DNA from: Gluconobacter aidae
GTDB taxonomy: Bacteria > Pseudomonadota > Alphaproteobacteria > Acetobacterales > Acetobacteraceae
Reading direction: 5' to 3'
DNA length: 64,000 nucleotides
NCBI RefSeq assembly: GCF_009547075.1
Contig: NZ_WIPH01000001.1
Location: 62,001 to 126,000 of the forward strand
The notes under the pieces are model-generated. The model saw only the letters and a program-made list of their open reading frames with translations. It was not told the origin of the DNA and made no database searches. Every line of letters starts with the position of its first letter. Position 1 is the stretch's first letter. Below, one piece after another: positions 43,272-52,874 of this stretch. The position numbers were made by a program, and so were the translations under genes.

Positions 43272-44246
43272 ATGTCCGATCCCATTCGTGTCCGCTTGAC
43301 GGGTGTCGGGGGCTATCTTCCGCGTGACGTCGTAACCAACGACGATCTTGCCCGGAAATTCGGTATCGAGACTTCGGACGAATGGATCAGGACCCGGACC
43401 GGCATCGGCCAGAGGCATATCGCCTCCGGTGACGAGACGACGTCCAGCATGGCGGCCGAGGCTGCGCGTCAGGCGCTGGAATATGCTGGCGTGGATGCGT
43501 CGCAGGTCGATGCCGTTCTGGTCGCCACGGCGACGCCGGACCAGGTCTTTCCGGCCGTGGCTGTGCAGGTGCAGGCGCATCTTGGCATGACTGCGGGGTT
43601 TGGTTTTGACATCAGCGCGGCCTGTTCGGGTTTTGTCTATGCCCTTGCGACGGCAACGGCCCTGATGCGGTCCGGTCAGGCCAGAAAAGTGCTGGTGATC
43701 GGCAGCGAGGTCTTCTCGCGCCTGCTCGACTGGACAGACCGCTCCACCTGCGTCCTGTTTGGCGATGGTGCGGGTGCGGTTCTACTGGAAACGGGCGCCG
43801 GGGAAGGCGAGGGCGTTCTGTCCACGCATCTGCACTCGGATGGCCGGACAGGCGATCTCCTGTATGTGGATGGTGCGGTGGGCTGCCCGTCCACATCGCA
43901 GCATCTGCGGATGCAGGGGCGAGAGGTTTTCCGTCATGCCGTCGTCAAGCTTTCGCAGGCCGTGGATGAGGCTCTCGAGGCCAATGGTCTGACCGGACAG
44001 GACATCCAGTGGATGGTCCCCCATCAGGCGAATCTGCGCATCATTGACGGGATGGCCAAGAAGCTGGCGCTTTCGGCGGACCGGGTCGTGGTGACCGTGG
44101 ACCGTCATGCCAATACGTCCGCGGCATCGATTCCGCTGGCTCTGAACGAAGCCGTGCGCGATGGACGGGTCAGGAAGGGCGATCTGGTGCTGATGGAAGC
44201 GCTGGGTGGTGGTCTGACCTGGGGGTCCGCCCTTATCAGGATGTGA
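43272..44246 (+). CDS. fabH: 3-oxoacyl-ACP synthase III
   Basis: Starts fatty acid synthesis by joining acetyl-CoA and malonyl-ACP. The 324 residues contain the catalytic cysteine in ISAACSGFVYAL, histidine in VPHQANLRII and asparagine in HANTSAASIPLAL, plus the C-terminal GGGLTWGSALIRM. It follows plsX directly and precedes ihfA by 74 bases. Confidence 0.97.
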   Translation: MSDPIRVRLTGVGGYLPRDVVTNDDLARKFGIETSDEWIRTRTGIGQRHIASGDETTSSMAAEAARQALEYAGVDASQVDAVLVATATPDQVFPAVAVQVQAHLGMTAGFGFDISAACSGFVYALATATALMRSGQARKVLVIGSEVFSRLLDWTDRSTCVLFGDGAGAVLLETGAGEGEGVLSTHLHSDGRTGDLLYVDGAVGCPSTSQHLRMQGREVFRHAVVKLSQAVDEALEANGLTGQDIQWMVPHQANLRIIDGMAKKLALSADRVVVTVDRHANTSAASIPLALNEAVRDGRVRKGDLVLMEALGGGLTWGSALIRM

Positions 44247-44320
44247 ACCTGTGCCCTGACAAAGGGCAGGTTAATGATTGATTCCTTTGACTGTTCTGAA
44301 CGTCATGATACGCAAGTGAC

Positions 44321-44647
44321 ATGAGCACAGTCACGCGCGCGAATCTTGTCGAGCATCTCTATAGTCGTGTCGGTCTTTCCCGGCATGACTCCTCCATGAT
44401 TCTTGAAAGCCTGCTGGGTGTGATTTCAGACCGCCTTGAAGCAGGCGAGTCCGTGAAACTGAGCGGCTTCGGAACATTCTCTGTCCGCCAGAAGGGCGAG
44501 CGTATCGGCCGCAATCCCAAAACAGGTGTGGAAGTTCCCATCCTGCCGCGGGCCGTGCTGGTGTTCAGACCTTCCCAACTGCTGAGGGACCGTATGAACG
44601 GTTCCGACAATGGCGCTGCGGCCGAGGCTTCCTCCCATGACAGATAA
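44321..44647 (+). CDS. ihfA: Integration host factor subunit alpha
   Basis: 108-residue HU/IHF-family DNA-bending protein; partner of IhfB at 26958. The arm signature is GRNPKTGVEVPILPRAVLVF, and LSGFGTFSVRQKGERIGRNP precedes it. The position between fabH and a MerR-type gene is standard for ihfA in alphaproteobacteria. Its end overlaps the MerR start by 11 bases in another frame, so translation may be coupled. A short Asn/Ala-rich tail is beyond the fold. Confidence 0.93.
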   Translation: MSTVTRANLVEHLYSRVGLSRHDSSMILESLLGVISDRLEAGESVKLSGFGTFSVRQKGERIGRNPKTGVEVPILPRAVLVFRPSQLLRDRMNGSDNGAAAEASSHDR

Positions 44648-45464
44648 TTCCATATCCCAGGCCGTCGTGGTTTCGCCGAACGATGACCTTGCTTCCGCTC
44701 CGGAAAAGGTCAGGAAGGCGCCCGAGGCGTACCGCACCATCAGCGAAGTCGCCGAAGAACTGCACATTCCCCAGCACCGTCTGCGGTCCTGGGAAACCAT
44801 TTATCCGGGCGTAAAACCTTTTCGCGGGGAAAGTGGTCGTCGCTATTACAGTCCCGAACATATCGAGACGCTACGGCTGATTTCGGATCTGCTTTATGTG
44901 CAGGGCTATAAGGGGCAGGGGGTTCTGCGGGTTCTGAGAGAGCGCCGTGCCGAGAAGGCGCGTGCGGCCCAGAAGGCTGTTCCGGAGGCTGTGCCTGCAA
45001 CGGTGCAGGAGGTTTCGGCAGCATCTGAGGAAGCGGTTCATGTTCCGGTCGCCACGGTTGAGGCGACTGAAGAAAGTCCTGCGCCTGTTGTGAACGCAAC
45101 GCCGGTGGCCGAGCCTGTCGAGAATGAAGACACTCCGGTGACGCCGACAGAAGCTAGCGTTGACGACATTGTTTTTCCGGAAGTTCCTGCCGCGGCCCAT
45201 GAGGTCATCGTGACGGAAACGGTTGACAGCACGGCGGAAAATGAGAGCCCCGAAGCCGAAGCCGAAGCCGAAGCCGAAGCCGAAGCCGAAGCCGAAGCCG
45301 AAGCCGAAGCGCCCGATTCTGCTCTGCTCGTGACCCTGCGTGACGAAAACGAACTTCTTTTCAATACGCTGGAAAAGACCGAGGCTGAAAACAGCCTGCT
45401 GCGTTCGGAACTGCGCGAAATTCTCGAAGAGCTTCGCAATTTGCGAAATCTTCTGCCCGTCTAG
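44637..45464 (+). CDS. MerR-family regulator with Glu-Ala repeat and C-terminal coiled coil
   Basis: 275 residues from MTDNSISQAVVVSP. Residues about 33-105 are a MerR-type winged helix (ISEVAEELHIPQHRLRSWE, then GRRYYSPEHIETLRLISDLL), the form found beside ihfA in alphaproteobacteria. The middle (about 110-205) is acidic, Val/Pro/Ala rich and probably disordered. Ten Glu-Ala pairs (about 206-225) come from a hexanucleotide repeat. The end (about 235-272) is a leucine-rich coiled coil, suited to dimerisation. The target genes are not known. tRNA-Pro follows 60 bases later. Confidence 0.87.
   Translation: MTDNSISQAVVVSPNDDLASAPEKVRKAPEAYRTISEVAEELHIPQHRLRSWETIYPGVKPFRGESGRRYYSPEHIETLRLISDLLYVQGYKGQGVLRVLRERRAEKARAAQKAVPEAVPATVQEVSAASEEAVHVPVATVEATEESPAPVVNATPVAEPVENEDTPVTPTEASVDDIVFPEVPAAAHEVIVTETVDSTAENESPEAEAEAEAEAEAEAEAEAEAPDSALLVTLRDENELLFNTLEKTEAENSLLRSELREILEELRNLRNLLPV
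45252..45311. repeat. Hexanucleotide microsatellite (GAAGCC)9 plus one variant unit
   Basis: Nine perfect GAAGCC units occupy 45252-45305, followed by GAAGCG. Each unit encodes Glu-Ala inside the MerR-type protein. Because the unit is six bases, changes in copy number alter length in steps of two residues without shifting the frame. Confidence 0.95.
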
Positions 45465-45524
45465 TCACAATGCCCCATTGCGGTGACGGCGGGACACTGC
45501 TAAACCACCGCCACCGCAGGACGA

Positions 45525-45601
45525 CGGGCAGTAGCGCAGCCTGGTAGCGCACCAGTCTGGGGGACTGGGGGTCGTGGGTTCGAATCCCGCCTGCCCGACC
45601 A
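45525..45601 (+). tRNA. tRNA-Pro (anticodon GGG)
   Basis: 77 bases. The acceptor CGGGCAG pairs with CTGCCCG, followed by A and an encoded CCA. The anticodon stem CCAGT/ACTGG encloses CTGGGGG, so the anticodon at 45559-45561 is GGG. The D arm GCGCAGCCTGGTAGCGC and the T arm GTGGGTTCGAATCCCGC are present. The nearby frames that cross it are not genes. Confidence 0.96.
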
Positions 45602-45623
45602 GTCCTGCGGTAATTTCCCTTTC

Positions 45624-46748
45624 TTAAGATCCTTTGTCTTCTGCATAGACGCCTTTGCGCGGATTGACTTCCGTCCAGAGTGTCCACAGCAGATGCAGCG
45701 CGGCCATGATGGCCGGTCCAAGGAACAGGCCCAGCAGACCCCAGGTCTCGGCCCCTCCCAGAATTCCAAGCAGAACCCACAGGAACGGCATTTTCGTGCT
45801 GCCGCCAATCAGGGCGGGGCGGATGAAGTGGTCTGCGATGAAGATCACGACCGAGCCGATGGCCGAGACGACGATCGCACCGATCATGCTGCTCTTTGCC
45901 AGCAGAAGCAGGGCCACCAGTCCGACGGTCGGCCAGGCCAGGAACGGGATCATTGCCGCCACGGCCGTCACCATCGCAAATAGCAGGGGCTGGGGCGCGC
46001 CCGTTGCCATGTAGACGATGCCCATGATCGCCCCTTCGCCCAGACCCACCAGAACAAGCCCTGCCAGCGTGCCGTGCACGGACGAGATCATCTGCTTGGC
46101 CAGGCTTTCACCCTGTTCGCCGAACAGGCGCTGCGATCCGAGCAGGCATTTGCGGATCACGCTGTCTCCATCCTTGAGCAGGAAGAACAGCGTCAGGAGC
46201 GAGAAGGCGAACAGCGTGCCGCGGCGTGCAAGCTGCGATCCGACCTGTTTGGTCATCTGCATGCCATGTCCCACATCCACCGAATGAAGCAGATGGGACA
46301 GGCGCTGCGGGCTCGTCATGTGGTTCTGCCACCAGTTTGTGGCCTGGGCAGACAGGAACGGCAGGTGCGGGACCCATTCCGGCATCGGGATGCCGTTGTT
46401 CCGCACGTCATCAATCCATTCCAGCGCACTCCGCGCTTCATCCGCGACCTTCACCCCCACCAGCGAGACCGGCACCAGGAAGATCAGAGCCACCGCCAGT
46501 GTAAAGACCATCGGCAGCCAGTCGCTGCGGCCCAAGCGCAGCTCGGCCCTGCGGTAGAGGGGCCAGATCGAAATGGCGAACACGCAGCCCCACAGCAGCG
46601 CGGGCAGGAAGCCCTTGAGTGTGTAAAGGCCGATCGCCACGAAGAAGAGCGCCAGAAAGCCCCGTGCACGCCGCTGGATCGTTCCGGTTGAGGCGGAGGC
46701 CTCGACCGTGATGGTGTCGGGAGAAGGGGGCGGAGAAAAATCGGTCAT
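45624..46748 (-). CDS. AI-2E family (PerM/UPF0118) transporter-like membrane protein
   Basis: 374-residue inner-membrane protein from MTDFSPPPSPDTIT; an earlier in-frame ATG adds 35 residues without hydrophobic or family character. About eight hydrophobic segments are present, with the family layout: two N-terminal helix pairs, a soluble loop, then GLVLVGLGEGAIMGIVYMAT, PFLAWPTVGLVALLLLAKSS and the final ETWGLLGLFLGPAIMAALHL. Members include the AI-2 exporter TqsA and Na+/H+ antiporter-like proteins; function here is open. It follows the DUF3574 lipoprotein gene on the same strand. Confidence 0.85.
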   Translation of the reverse strand: MTDFSPPPSPDTITVEASASTGTIQRRARGFLALFFVAIGLYTLKGFLPALLWGCVFAISIWPLYRRAELRLGRSDWLPMVFTLAVALIFLVPVSLVGVKVADEARSALEWIDDVRNNGIPMPEWVPHLPFLSAQATNWWQNHMTSPQRLSHLLHSVDVGHGMQMTKQVGSQLARRGTLFAFSLLTLFFLLKDGDSVIRKCLLGSQRLFGEQGESLAKQMISSVHGTLAGLVLVGLGEGAIMGIVYMATGAPQPLLFAMVTAVAAMIPFLAWPTVGLVALLLLAKSSMIGAIVVSAIGSVVIFIADHFIRPALIGGSTKMPFLWVLLGILGGAETWGLLGLFLGPAIMAALHLLWTLWTEVNPRKGVYAEDKGS

Positions 46749-46870
46749 GAGAATTCCGGAATGAAAATATGTCTGAACTGTCGTCCTGTGCAGAGAGACC
46801 TGCTCCGACGAGAGAAGTCCGGATGAAGAAAGATGCAGGAACCTGAGTAACACTGTTCCGCATCATGGAA

Positions 46871-47317
46871 CTATTCCACGGGCACGTTTTCGAATGAAGA
46901 GCAGCCGGACTGGATGGCCAGTCCGACGGCCTGCTGACTGAAACGTTTCTGATACGCCTGACGAATGGCTTTCAGATAAGGCTGCAGGTTGCGATCCGAA
47001 GACGGGGCCACGATCCAGACGATTCGCGATGCTTCGCGGGTGATCCGGTGGCCTGCTGCATCATACCACTGTCCCTGCGCGTCAATCACGGTGAAACCTG
47101 CGGGAAAGCGTGGCGTGATTTCGCTGTCCACGAAATTCTGCCAGTCATCGCCATCGATGATGCTGCCATCGGGGCGGCTCAGGCCAAACATCAGTCTGAT
47201 CTGCAGACCGTCGCGGGTCTGGATTTCGCGGCACAGATTGGGTGTGACGCTGACGGGCACGATGCATCCGCCGAGCAGCGGGGCTGTCAGGGGCAGCAGA
47301 AGCAGCGTTTTCTTCAT
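46871..47317 (-). CDS. DUF3574 lipoprotein
   Basis: 148 residues with a lipoprotein signal (MKKTLLLLPLTAPLLGGC, lipobox LLGGC). The domain matches DUF3574: RLMFGLSRPDGSIIDGDDWQ, FVDSEITPRFPAGFTVIDAQ, GQWYDAAGHRITREASRIV. The role of this family is unknown. The ATG overlaps the stop of the Nudix gene, so the two are co-translated. Predicted to sit in the outer or inner membrane facing the periplasm. Confidence 0.85.
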   Translation of the reverse strand: MKKTLLLLPLTAPLLGGCIVPVSVTPNLCREIQTRDGLQIRLMFGLSRPDGSIIDGDDWQNFVDSEITPRFPAGFTVIDAQGQWYDAAGHRITREASRIVWIVAPSSDRNLQPYLKAIRQAYQKRFSQQAVGLAIQSGCSSFENVPVE

Positions 47318-48156
47318 GCAGTCCGACCCGTCAGGGCGTTTCGGAGGATCGCGGCTTCAGCAGGGGCGAACAGGCCGCGGCGAATGAACAGGTCGATCAG
47401 GACAAGATTGACGTTGAACTTGAACGCATCGGTGTCCCGGACCAGCGCGACGACTTCCTGAATTGGCAGAAGGTGAAAGCTCTCCACCTCGCCATCCTCC
47501 GCTATGGGCGTGAAATCCTGCGGAAGGAGCAGGTCGTAGCAGTGCAGCACGTCGCGTCGCAGCCCTTCGGGGCGTTCAAGTGCGTATTCGATCCGGCTGA
47601 CGGCGCGGGCGGTTGCCGCCAGTTCCGCCGGGATGCCCGCTTCTTCCTGCGCTTCCTTGATGACCGTTGTCTGTGGATCGAGACCTGCGCTCATGCCGCC
47701 TGCGACCAGATGGTCCAGCTTTCCCGGATCCAGACGCTTGCTCATGCTGCGACGGGCTACCCAAAGGCAAAGTCCGTCCTCACGTTCGACCAGTCCGTTC
47801 AGATGCACGCCTTCGGCTGCCAGCCCCAGCACCGGTATGGCGCCGCGATCCACCTGTCCCAGAACGACGCCGCTGTCATTACGGACATCGAAGGCTTCCT
47901 CATGGGACGCGTAGAGCCCCATGTCGCACAGGGTCCGGGAGAGCGGCAGAAGCTCCGTGCCGACGTTTACTCCGAAACCCTGGTCCTTCTGAAGGCCAAG
48001 TGATTGAAGCGTCTGTGCGGTTGGGGGGCTGACCCAGCCGATCTGTTCTGCTCCGCAGAAAAACGGAAGGCGGCCACCTGGCAGGACTGCACCGTTGCAG
48101 GCTGCAATATGCCGGAGAAAGGGTTCGAGAGCAGGGGGGAAGGATTTGTCAGACAC
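47314..48156 (-). CDS. Nudix hydrolase with DUF4743 N-terminal domain
   Basis: 280 residues starting at GTG. The N-terminal 120 residues resemble DUF4743, found in thiamin-pyrophosphokinase-like Nudix proteins of bacteria and fungi. The Nudix box follows: GGMSAGLDPQTTVIKEAQEE, then AGIP, containing the GX5EX7REUXEEXGU pattern in a variant form (KEAQEEAGI in place of REUXEE). The substrate cannot be told. It is divergent from the ABC exporter gene. Confidence 0.85.
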   Translation of the reverse strand: MSDKSFPPALEPFLRHIAACNGAVLPGGRLPFFCGAEQIGWVSPPTAQTLQSLGLQKDQGFGVNVGTELLPLSRTLCDMGLYASHEEAFDVRNDSGVVLGQVDRGAIPVLGLAAEGVHLNGLVEREDGLCLWVARRSMSKRLDPGKLDHLVAGGMSAGLDPQTTVIKEAQEEAGIPAELAATARAVSRIEYALERPEGLRRDVLHCYDLLLPQDFTPIAEDGEVESFHLLPIQEVVALVRDTDAFKFNVNLVLIDLFIRRGLFAPAEAAILRNALTGRTA

Positions 48157-48221
48157 AGACCGATATGTCGCATGCAGACAGGCATTTGCAAAGCATCGCC
48201 TGCACTTCCCATAGTCTGCCG

Positions 48222-50060
48222 ATGCTCAAGAAAACCGATTCGACATCTGAAGCGCTCTCCCTGCGGATGCTGTGGCCCATGATCCGGCCCGAAAAACTCT
48301 GGCCCGACGCGACACGTATCGGTTTTGCACTCATCATTCTTCTGGTGGAAAGTGGCACGGCCGTCGCCACGCCCTGGCTCTTCAGCCGCATGGTCAGCAG
48401 TCTGTCGCGTCCCGGGAGCCTGCTGGCTGTTCCGGTCTGGCTGATCGCCCAGTATGCGGTCATCCGGATCATTTCGGGACTGGCGACCCCGCTGCGGGAG
48501 CTTCTGGTCAAGCCTGTCGAAACGGATCTTCAGCGCCGTGTGGCTGTCCTTGGTCTGCGCCACCTGCATGATCTGAGCGTGCGTTTCCATCTGGACCGTC
48601 AGACAGGGTCCCTGACGCGCACGCTTGATCGAGGGGCGGATGCGGTCGGGACGCTGCTGTCCCTGGCGCTGTTCAACGTGTTGCCTAACGTTATCGAACT
48701 CATCATGACGCTGGCCGTCATTCTGAAGATCTTCGACTGGCGTTACGTCGGGCTGCTTCTGCTGGCGCTCGGGCTGTATTCTTCTGTCTCTTATGTCTTT
48801 ACCCGTCTGAGAATGACGGCGAGACGGGCCCGCAACCGTGCGAGTAACGAGGCCCAGCACCAGTTGGTGGACAGCATCCTGAATTTCGAGACGGTCCGCA
48901 GCTTCGCCAATGAACCGCATGAAATCGCCCGTTACGATGCGGCCCGGAAGGATCTCCGGCGGGCTGAAATCAGTCTTCAGCGTTATGTCAGTCTCTCCCA
49001 GATCAGCCGCAGTATCCTGATTGCGGTCACGACGACGACCCTGCTGGCCATGGCGGCTCATGATATCGTGGCGCACCGGCTGGCGGTTGCGCAGTTCGTG
49101 TTGATCGGCAGTTATCTGAGCGGGCTGTATTCGTCCGTGGGTGCTCTGAATTATGTCAGTGCAGGCTGGCGCAATGCGCGCGTTGATCTGGAGAACTATC
49201 TCGAACTGCTTGCCGTCCGCTCCGAGATCACCCATGCCATCCAGCCGGTCCGTCTGCCGGGAAAACTGTCGGAAGCGGGGCCGGCGTCCGTCGCGTTCCG
49301 GCATGTTTCCTTTGGCTACAGCCCTGCGAGGCAGATCCTGCATGATGTTTCCATCAATATTCCCGCAGGTACGTCTCTGGCCATTGTGGGGCATACCGGA
49401 TCAGGCAAATCCACCCTGGGGCGTCTGCTGACCCGGGCTTATGATCCGACTGAAGGTTCGGTCTGCATTGACGGTCATGACCTGCGCGATATTGCTCCGA
49501 CCGACATCCAGAACATCATCGGTACGGTTCCGCAGGATACGGTGCTCTTCAATTCCAGCATCGGCGAAAATATTGCCTATGGAGATCTGTCAGCGTCTCG
49601 TGACGAGATCGAGAAGGCGGCCCGGAGCGCGCAGATCGATACCTTCATCCGTGAACTTCCCGATGGGTATGACACTGTTGTCGGTGAGCGTGGGCTCAAG
49701 CTTTCGGGCGGGGAGAAGCAGCGCGTGGCCATTGCGCGCGTCATCCTCAAGGACCCCCGCATCCTTCTGCTGGACGAAGCCACGAGCGCGCTCGATACCC
49801 GCACCGAAGTCGCCATCCAGAAGGAACTGGCCGTCCTGTCGCAGGCGCGCACGACGGTCATTGTCGCGCATCGTCTATCCACCGTTCAGGACGCCGATCT
49901 TATCGTGGTGCTTGACGCGGGGCGCGTGGTGGAGCAGGGAAGCCATACGGAACTGCTGTCCGCGGGTGGTCATTATGCCGCAATGTGGGCCGCACAGGCA
50001 GGTGAAAACATCGCTGGGCAGCTCTCGGGGGTTGACGAAGCCCCCAAGCATACGTCATAA
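48222..50060 (+). CDS. Atm1-like (ABCB/HMT) ABC exporter, fused permease and ATPase
   Basis: 612 residues from [12 protein letters not shown]; an ATG 19 codons earlier leaves only 8 bases to the divergent Nudix gene and is less likely. Six transmembrane helices (about 30-300) precede the ATPase with Walker [10 protein letters not shown], signature LSGGEKQR, Walker [13 protein letters not shown] and H-loop IVAHRLST. The TMD segment [10 protein letters not shown] matches the Atm1/AtmA group, which exports glutathione-linked sulfur or metal conjugates. With the SUF operon in the same window, a thiol/Fe-S link is plausible but not shown. rpmB follows. Confidence 0.88.
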   Translation: MLKKTDSTSEALSLRMLWPMIRPEKLWPDATRIGFALIILLVESGTAVATPWLFSRMVSSLSRPGSLLAVPVWLIAQYAVIRIISGLATPLRELLVKPVETDLQRRVAVLGLRHLHDLSVRFHLDRQTGSLTRTLDRGADAVGTLLSLALFNVLPNVIELIMTLAVILKIFDWRYVGLLLLALGLYSSVSYVFTRLRMTARRARNRASNEAQHQLVDSILNFETVRSFANEPHEIARYDAARKDLRRAEISLQRYVSLSQISRSILIAVTTTTLLAMAAHDIVAHRLAVAQFVLIGSYLSGLYSSVGALNYVSAGWRNARVDLENYLELLAVRSEITHAIQPVRLPGKLSEAGPASVAFRHVSFGYSPARQILHDVSINIPAGTSLAIVGHTGSGKSTLGRLLTRAYDPTEGSVCIDGHDLRDIAPTDIQNIIGTVPQDTVLFNSSIGENIAYGDLSASRDEIEKAARSAQIDTFIRELPDGYDTVVGERGLKLSGGEKQRVAIARVILKDPRILLLDEATSALDTRTEVAIQKELAVLSQARTTVIVAHRLSTVQDADLIVVLDAGRVVEQGSHTELLSAGGHYAAMWAAQAGENIAGQLSGVDEAPKHTS

Positions 50061-50131
50061 GCCGCGCCTTATTTACGGAACACGCCGGACCTCGCTGTCC
50101 TGCGTCATCCAGCATCGAGGAAAGTACCACC

Positions 50132-50434
50132 ATGTCTCGCCGTTGCCAGATCACGGGCAAGGGCGTGCTGACGGGCAACAACGTCAGCCACGCCAATAAC
50201 AAGTCCCGCCGTCGTTTTCTCCCGAACCTGCAGGAGACCACGCTGATCTCCGATATTCTCGGTGCTTCGGTGCGCATGCGCCTGTCCACCAAGGGTATCC
50301 GCACGGTCGAGCACAACGGTGGGCTGGATTCGTTCCTGCTGGGTACGCCGAACCGCAAGCTTCCGACGGAAGCCCAGGTCATCAAGCGCCGTATCCTGCG
50401 CGTTCAGGAACGCAAGGCTGCCCAGACCGCCTGA
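50132..50434 (+). CDS. rpmB: 50S ribosomal protein L28
   Basis: 100 residues starting [20 protein letters not shown], with the family core [13 protein letters not shown] and a basic C-terminal tail. A good AGGAAAG lies before the ATG. The cysteine pairs of zinc-binding L28 forms are absent, so it is a C- form. It is 71 bases after the ABC exporter and 169 before the EF-G gene; no rpmG is next to it. Confidence 0.96.
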   Translation: MSRRCQITGKGVLTGNNVSHANNKSRRRFLPNLQETTLISDILGASVRMRLSTKGIRTVEHNGGLDSFLLGTPNRKLPTEAQVIKRRILRVQERKAAQTA

Positions 50435-50603
50435 GAAATCTTTGCCGGACTTTGTTTGGTAACAAGATTGCTCTTGAAAACCATGGCGGTCTGCGTCATT
50501 CAGCCGCCACTGGGATAAATCAGGTTCGGTCCTTTCACAGGGCCGCAGCGGAGGTGTTTCGGTCCAGGCTGAAACACCTTTCATTGTATTTTGGAGGTTC
50601 TCC

Positions 50604-52706
50604 GTGTCCGAAAGCGTTCAGGAAGCCAAGTCGGCTCTCTCGAAGATTCGCAACATCGGTATTACCGCGCATATCGATGCCGGTAAGACCACGACGACCG
50701 AGCGTATCCTGTATTACACGGGTGTCTCTCACAAGATCGGTGAGGTCCACGAAGGCAACACCACCACCGACTACATGGCGCAGGAGCGTGAGCGTGGCAT
50801 CACGATCACCTCGGCAGCCGTGACGTGTGAGTGGAACGACCACCGCATCAACATCATCGATACCCCGGGCCACATCGACTTCAACATCGAAGTCAACCGT
50901 TCGCTTCGCGTGCTCGATGGCGCGATCTTCGTGATCGAAGGCGTGGCCGGCGTGCAGCCGCAGTCCGAAACGAACTGGCGCCTCGCGGACCGTTACAACG
51001 TTCCGCGCATCATCTTCATCAATAAGCTCGACCGTACCGGTGCGGACTTCTACTATGCCTTCAGCACGCTGAAGGAGAAGCTCGACATCGTGGCCGTGCC
51101 GCTGCAGCTCCCGATCGGCGCCGAAGAAAACTTCATCGGTGTGGTCGACCTGGTCGAGATGCGCGCCATCGTGTGGGAAGGCGGCGAACTCGGCGCCAAG
51201 TTCCACTACGAAGAGATCCCTGACGATCTGAAGGAAAAGGCTGCCGAAGCCCGCCAGACGCTGCTCGACACGGCGCTCGCCATGGACGACGCTGCCATGG
51301 AAGAGTACTTCGAGAAGGGTGACGTGGACGTCGCAACCCTGAAAAAGTGCATCAAGAAGGGTGCGATCTCCGGCGAATTCCGTCCCGTCATGTGCGGTAC
51401 GGCCTTCAAGAACAAGGGCGTGCAGCCTCTGCTCGACGCCGTCATCGACTATCTGCCGGCGCCTGACGAAGTCGAAGGCATCCGCATCGCTCCGCCGGAA
51501 GGCGAAGAGGTCGACGAGGACTTCCTGCCGATCGTTCCGGTTGATCCGGACGGCAAGTTCGCTGGCCTGGCGTTCAAGATCATCTCCGACAAGTACGGCA
51601 CGCTGACCTTCGTTCGCGTCTATCGTGGTGTCCTGAACTCCGGTGACACCATCCTGAATACGACGAAGGGTCACAAGGAACGCGTCGGCCGCATGTTCCA
51701 GATGCACGCCGACAAGCGTCAGGAAGTGAAGTCCGTCGGTGCCGGTGACATCGCCGCATTCGTGGGCCTCAAGGACACCGTCACGGGTGACACGCTTGCG
51801 GATGCCGCCGATCCGGTGGTTCTGGAGCGCATGCAGTTCCCGGTCCCGGTCATCGACATCTCCGTCGAGCCGAAGACCAAGGACGCTGTCGAGAAGATGA
51901 CGCTGGCCCTGCAGAAGCTGACGGCCGAAGATCCGTCCCTGCACCTCAAGACCGATCAGGAAACGGGTCAGACCATCCTGTCCGGCATGGGCGAGCTTCA
52001 CCTGGACATCATCGTTGACCGTCTGCGTCGTGAATACGGCGTCGATGCCAATATCGGTGCACCGCAGGTGGCCTATCGTGAGACGATCACGAAGCCGCAT
52101 GTCGAGACCTACACCCACAAGAAGCAGTCTGGTGGTTCGGGTCAGTTCGCCGAGGTCAAGATCGAGTTCGCTCCTTCCGAGAAGCCGGACGAGATCGTCT
52201 TCGAAAACAAGGTCGTCGGCGGTACGGTTCCGAAGGAATACATTCCGGCTGTCGAAAAGGGCATCCGCATGCAGAGCACCACGGGTGTTCTCGCCGGCTT
52301 CCCGACCGTGGACTTCAAGTTCACGCTGCTCGACGGTAAGTACCATGACGTTGACTCGTCGGCTCTGGCCTTCGAAATCGCCGCCAAGGCCTGCTTCCGT
52401 GAAGGCATGAAGAACGCCGGTCCGGTGATCCTCGAGCCGATCATGGACGTGGAAATCACCACGCCGAACGATCACGTCGGTGACGTCGTGGGCGATCTCA
52501 ACCGTCGTCGCGGCATCATCCAGAACCAGGAAACCGCTGGTTCGACCGTCATGATCCGTGCACAGGTGCCGCTGAAGGAAATGTTCGGCTACATCTCGCA
52601 CCTGCGTTCTGCCACGAAGGGTCGTGCATCCTTCACCATGCAGTTCCATCACTACGATCCGGTGCCGCGCAACGTGGCCGACGAAATCATTGCGAAGTCT
52701 GCCTGA
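50604..52706 (+). CDS. fusA: Elongation factor G (apparently a copy outside the str operon)
   Basis: Translocase GTPase of 700 residues with G motifs [15 protein letters not shown] (G1), RGITITSAA (G3 region start), [22 protein letters not shown] and later domains with [13 protein letters not shown]. Codon use is strongly biased, as in highly expressed genes. It is not flanked by rpsL, rpsG or tuf; rpmB lies upstream and a strong terminator after it. NKLDRT instead of NKMDRT, and [15 protein letters not shown] instead of DTPGHVDFTIEVERS, distinguish it from typical str-operon EF-G. It could be the only EF-G or a second copy; this window cannot tell. Confidence 0.92.
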   Translation: MSESVQEAKSALSKIRNIGITAHIDAGKTTTTERILYYTGVSHKIGEVHEGNTTTDYMAQERERGITITSAAVTCEWNDHRINIIDTPGHIDFNIEVNRSLRVLDGAIFVIEGVAGVQPQSETNWRLADRYNVPRIIFINKLDRTGADFYYAFSTLKEKLDIVAVPLQLPIGAEENFIGVVDLVEMRAIVWEGGELGAKFHYEEIPDDLKEKAAEARQTLLDTALAMDDAAMEEYFEKGDVDVATLKKCIKKGAISGEFRPVMCGTAFKNKGVQPLLDAVIDYLPAPDEVEGIRIAPPEGEEVDEDFLPIVPVDPDGKFAGLAFKIISDKYGTLTFVRVYRGVLNSGDTILNTTKGHKERVGRMFQMHADKRQEVKSVGAGDIAAFVGLKDTVTGDTLADAADPVVLERMQFPVPVIDISVEPKTKDAVEKMTLALQKLTAEDPSLHLKTDQETGQTILSGMGELHLDIIVDRLRREYGVDANIGAPQVAYRETITKPHVETYTHKKQSGGSGQFAEVKIEFAPSEKPDEIVFENKVVGGTVPKEYIPAVEKGIRMQSTTGVLAGFPTVDFKFTLLDGKYHDVDSSALAFEIAAKACFREGMKNAGPVILEPIMDVEITTPNDHVGDVVGDLNRRRGIIQNQETAGSTVMIRAQVPLKEMFGYISHLRSATKGRASFTMQFHHYDPVPRNVADEIIAKSA

Positions 52707-52731
52707 TTCCCTCAGCCTTGCTGAAACATCG

Positions 52732-52763
52732 AACCCCGCCAGAGCAGTCTGGCGGGGTTTTTT
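52732..52763 (+). terminator. Rho-independent terminator of the EF-G gene
   Basis: The stem CCCCGCCAGA (52734-52743) with TCTGGCGGGG (52748-52757), a four-base loop and TTTTTT form a textbook terminator about 25 bases after the stop codon. Confidence 0.92.
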
Positions 52764-52822
52764 GTGCCTGATTTTTGTTGAGCGAGGCGGGTTTTTCGGG
52801 ACCTGCGCTTAAGCCGCGCATC

Positions 52823-52858
52823 AAACAGCGGCGGAAATTTTTCTCTCCGCCGCTGTTT
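52823..52858. terminator. Inverted repeat between EF-G and S10 peptidase genes
   Basis: AAACAGCGGCGGA (52823-52835) and TCCGCCGCTGTTT (52846-52858) form a perfect 13-base stem with a ten-base loop. It lies 17 bases from the end of the minus-strand S10 gene and likely terminates it; a T-run on the minus strand is short. Confidence 0.7.
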
Positions 52859-52874
52859 CTGGCCCCTTCAGGGA

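Noticed and set aside
45252-45311. CRISPR-like repeat
   Set aside because: The units are six bases long, contiguous, without spacers and inside a coding frame, so this is a microsatellite.
45361-45808. Minus-strand frames across tRNA-Pro and the end of the permease gene
   Set aside because: They cover a complete tRNA and resemble the GRRDSNPRPP-type false translations often seen opposite tRNA genes.
47967-49394. 475-codon minus-strand frame across the Nudix start and the ABC exporter
   Set aside because: It crosses the conserved domains of an exporter on the opposite strand and has the Gln/Arg/His-rich composition of a shadow frame.
50535-52652. 705-codon minus-strand frame opposite the EF-G gene
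   Set aside because: It mirrors the strongly biased codons of EF-G on the other strand and has no family similarity; long antisense frames are common in GC-rich, codon-biased genes.
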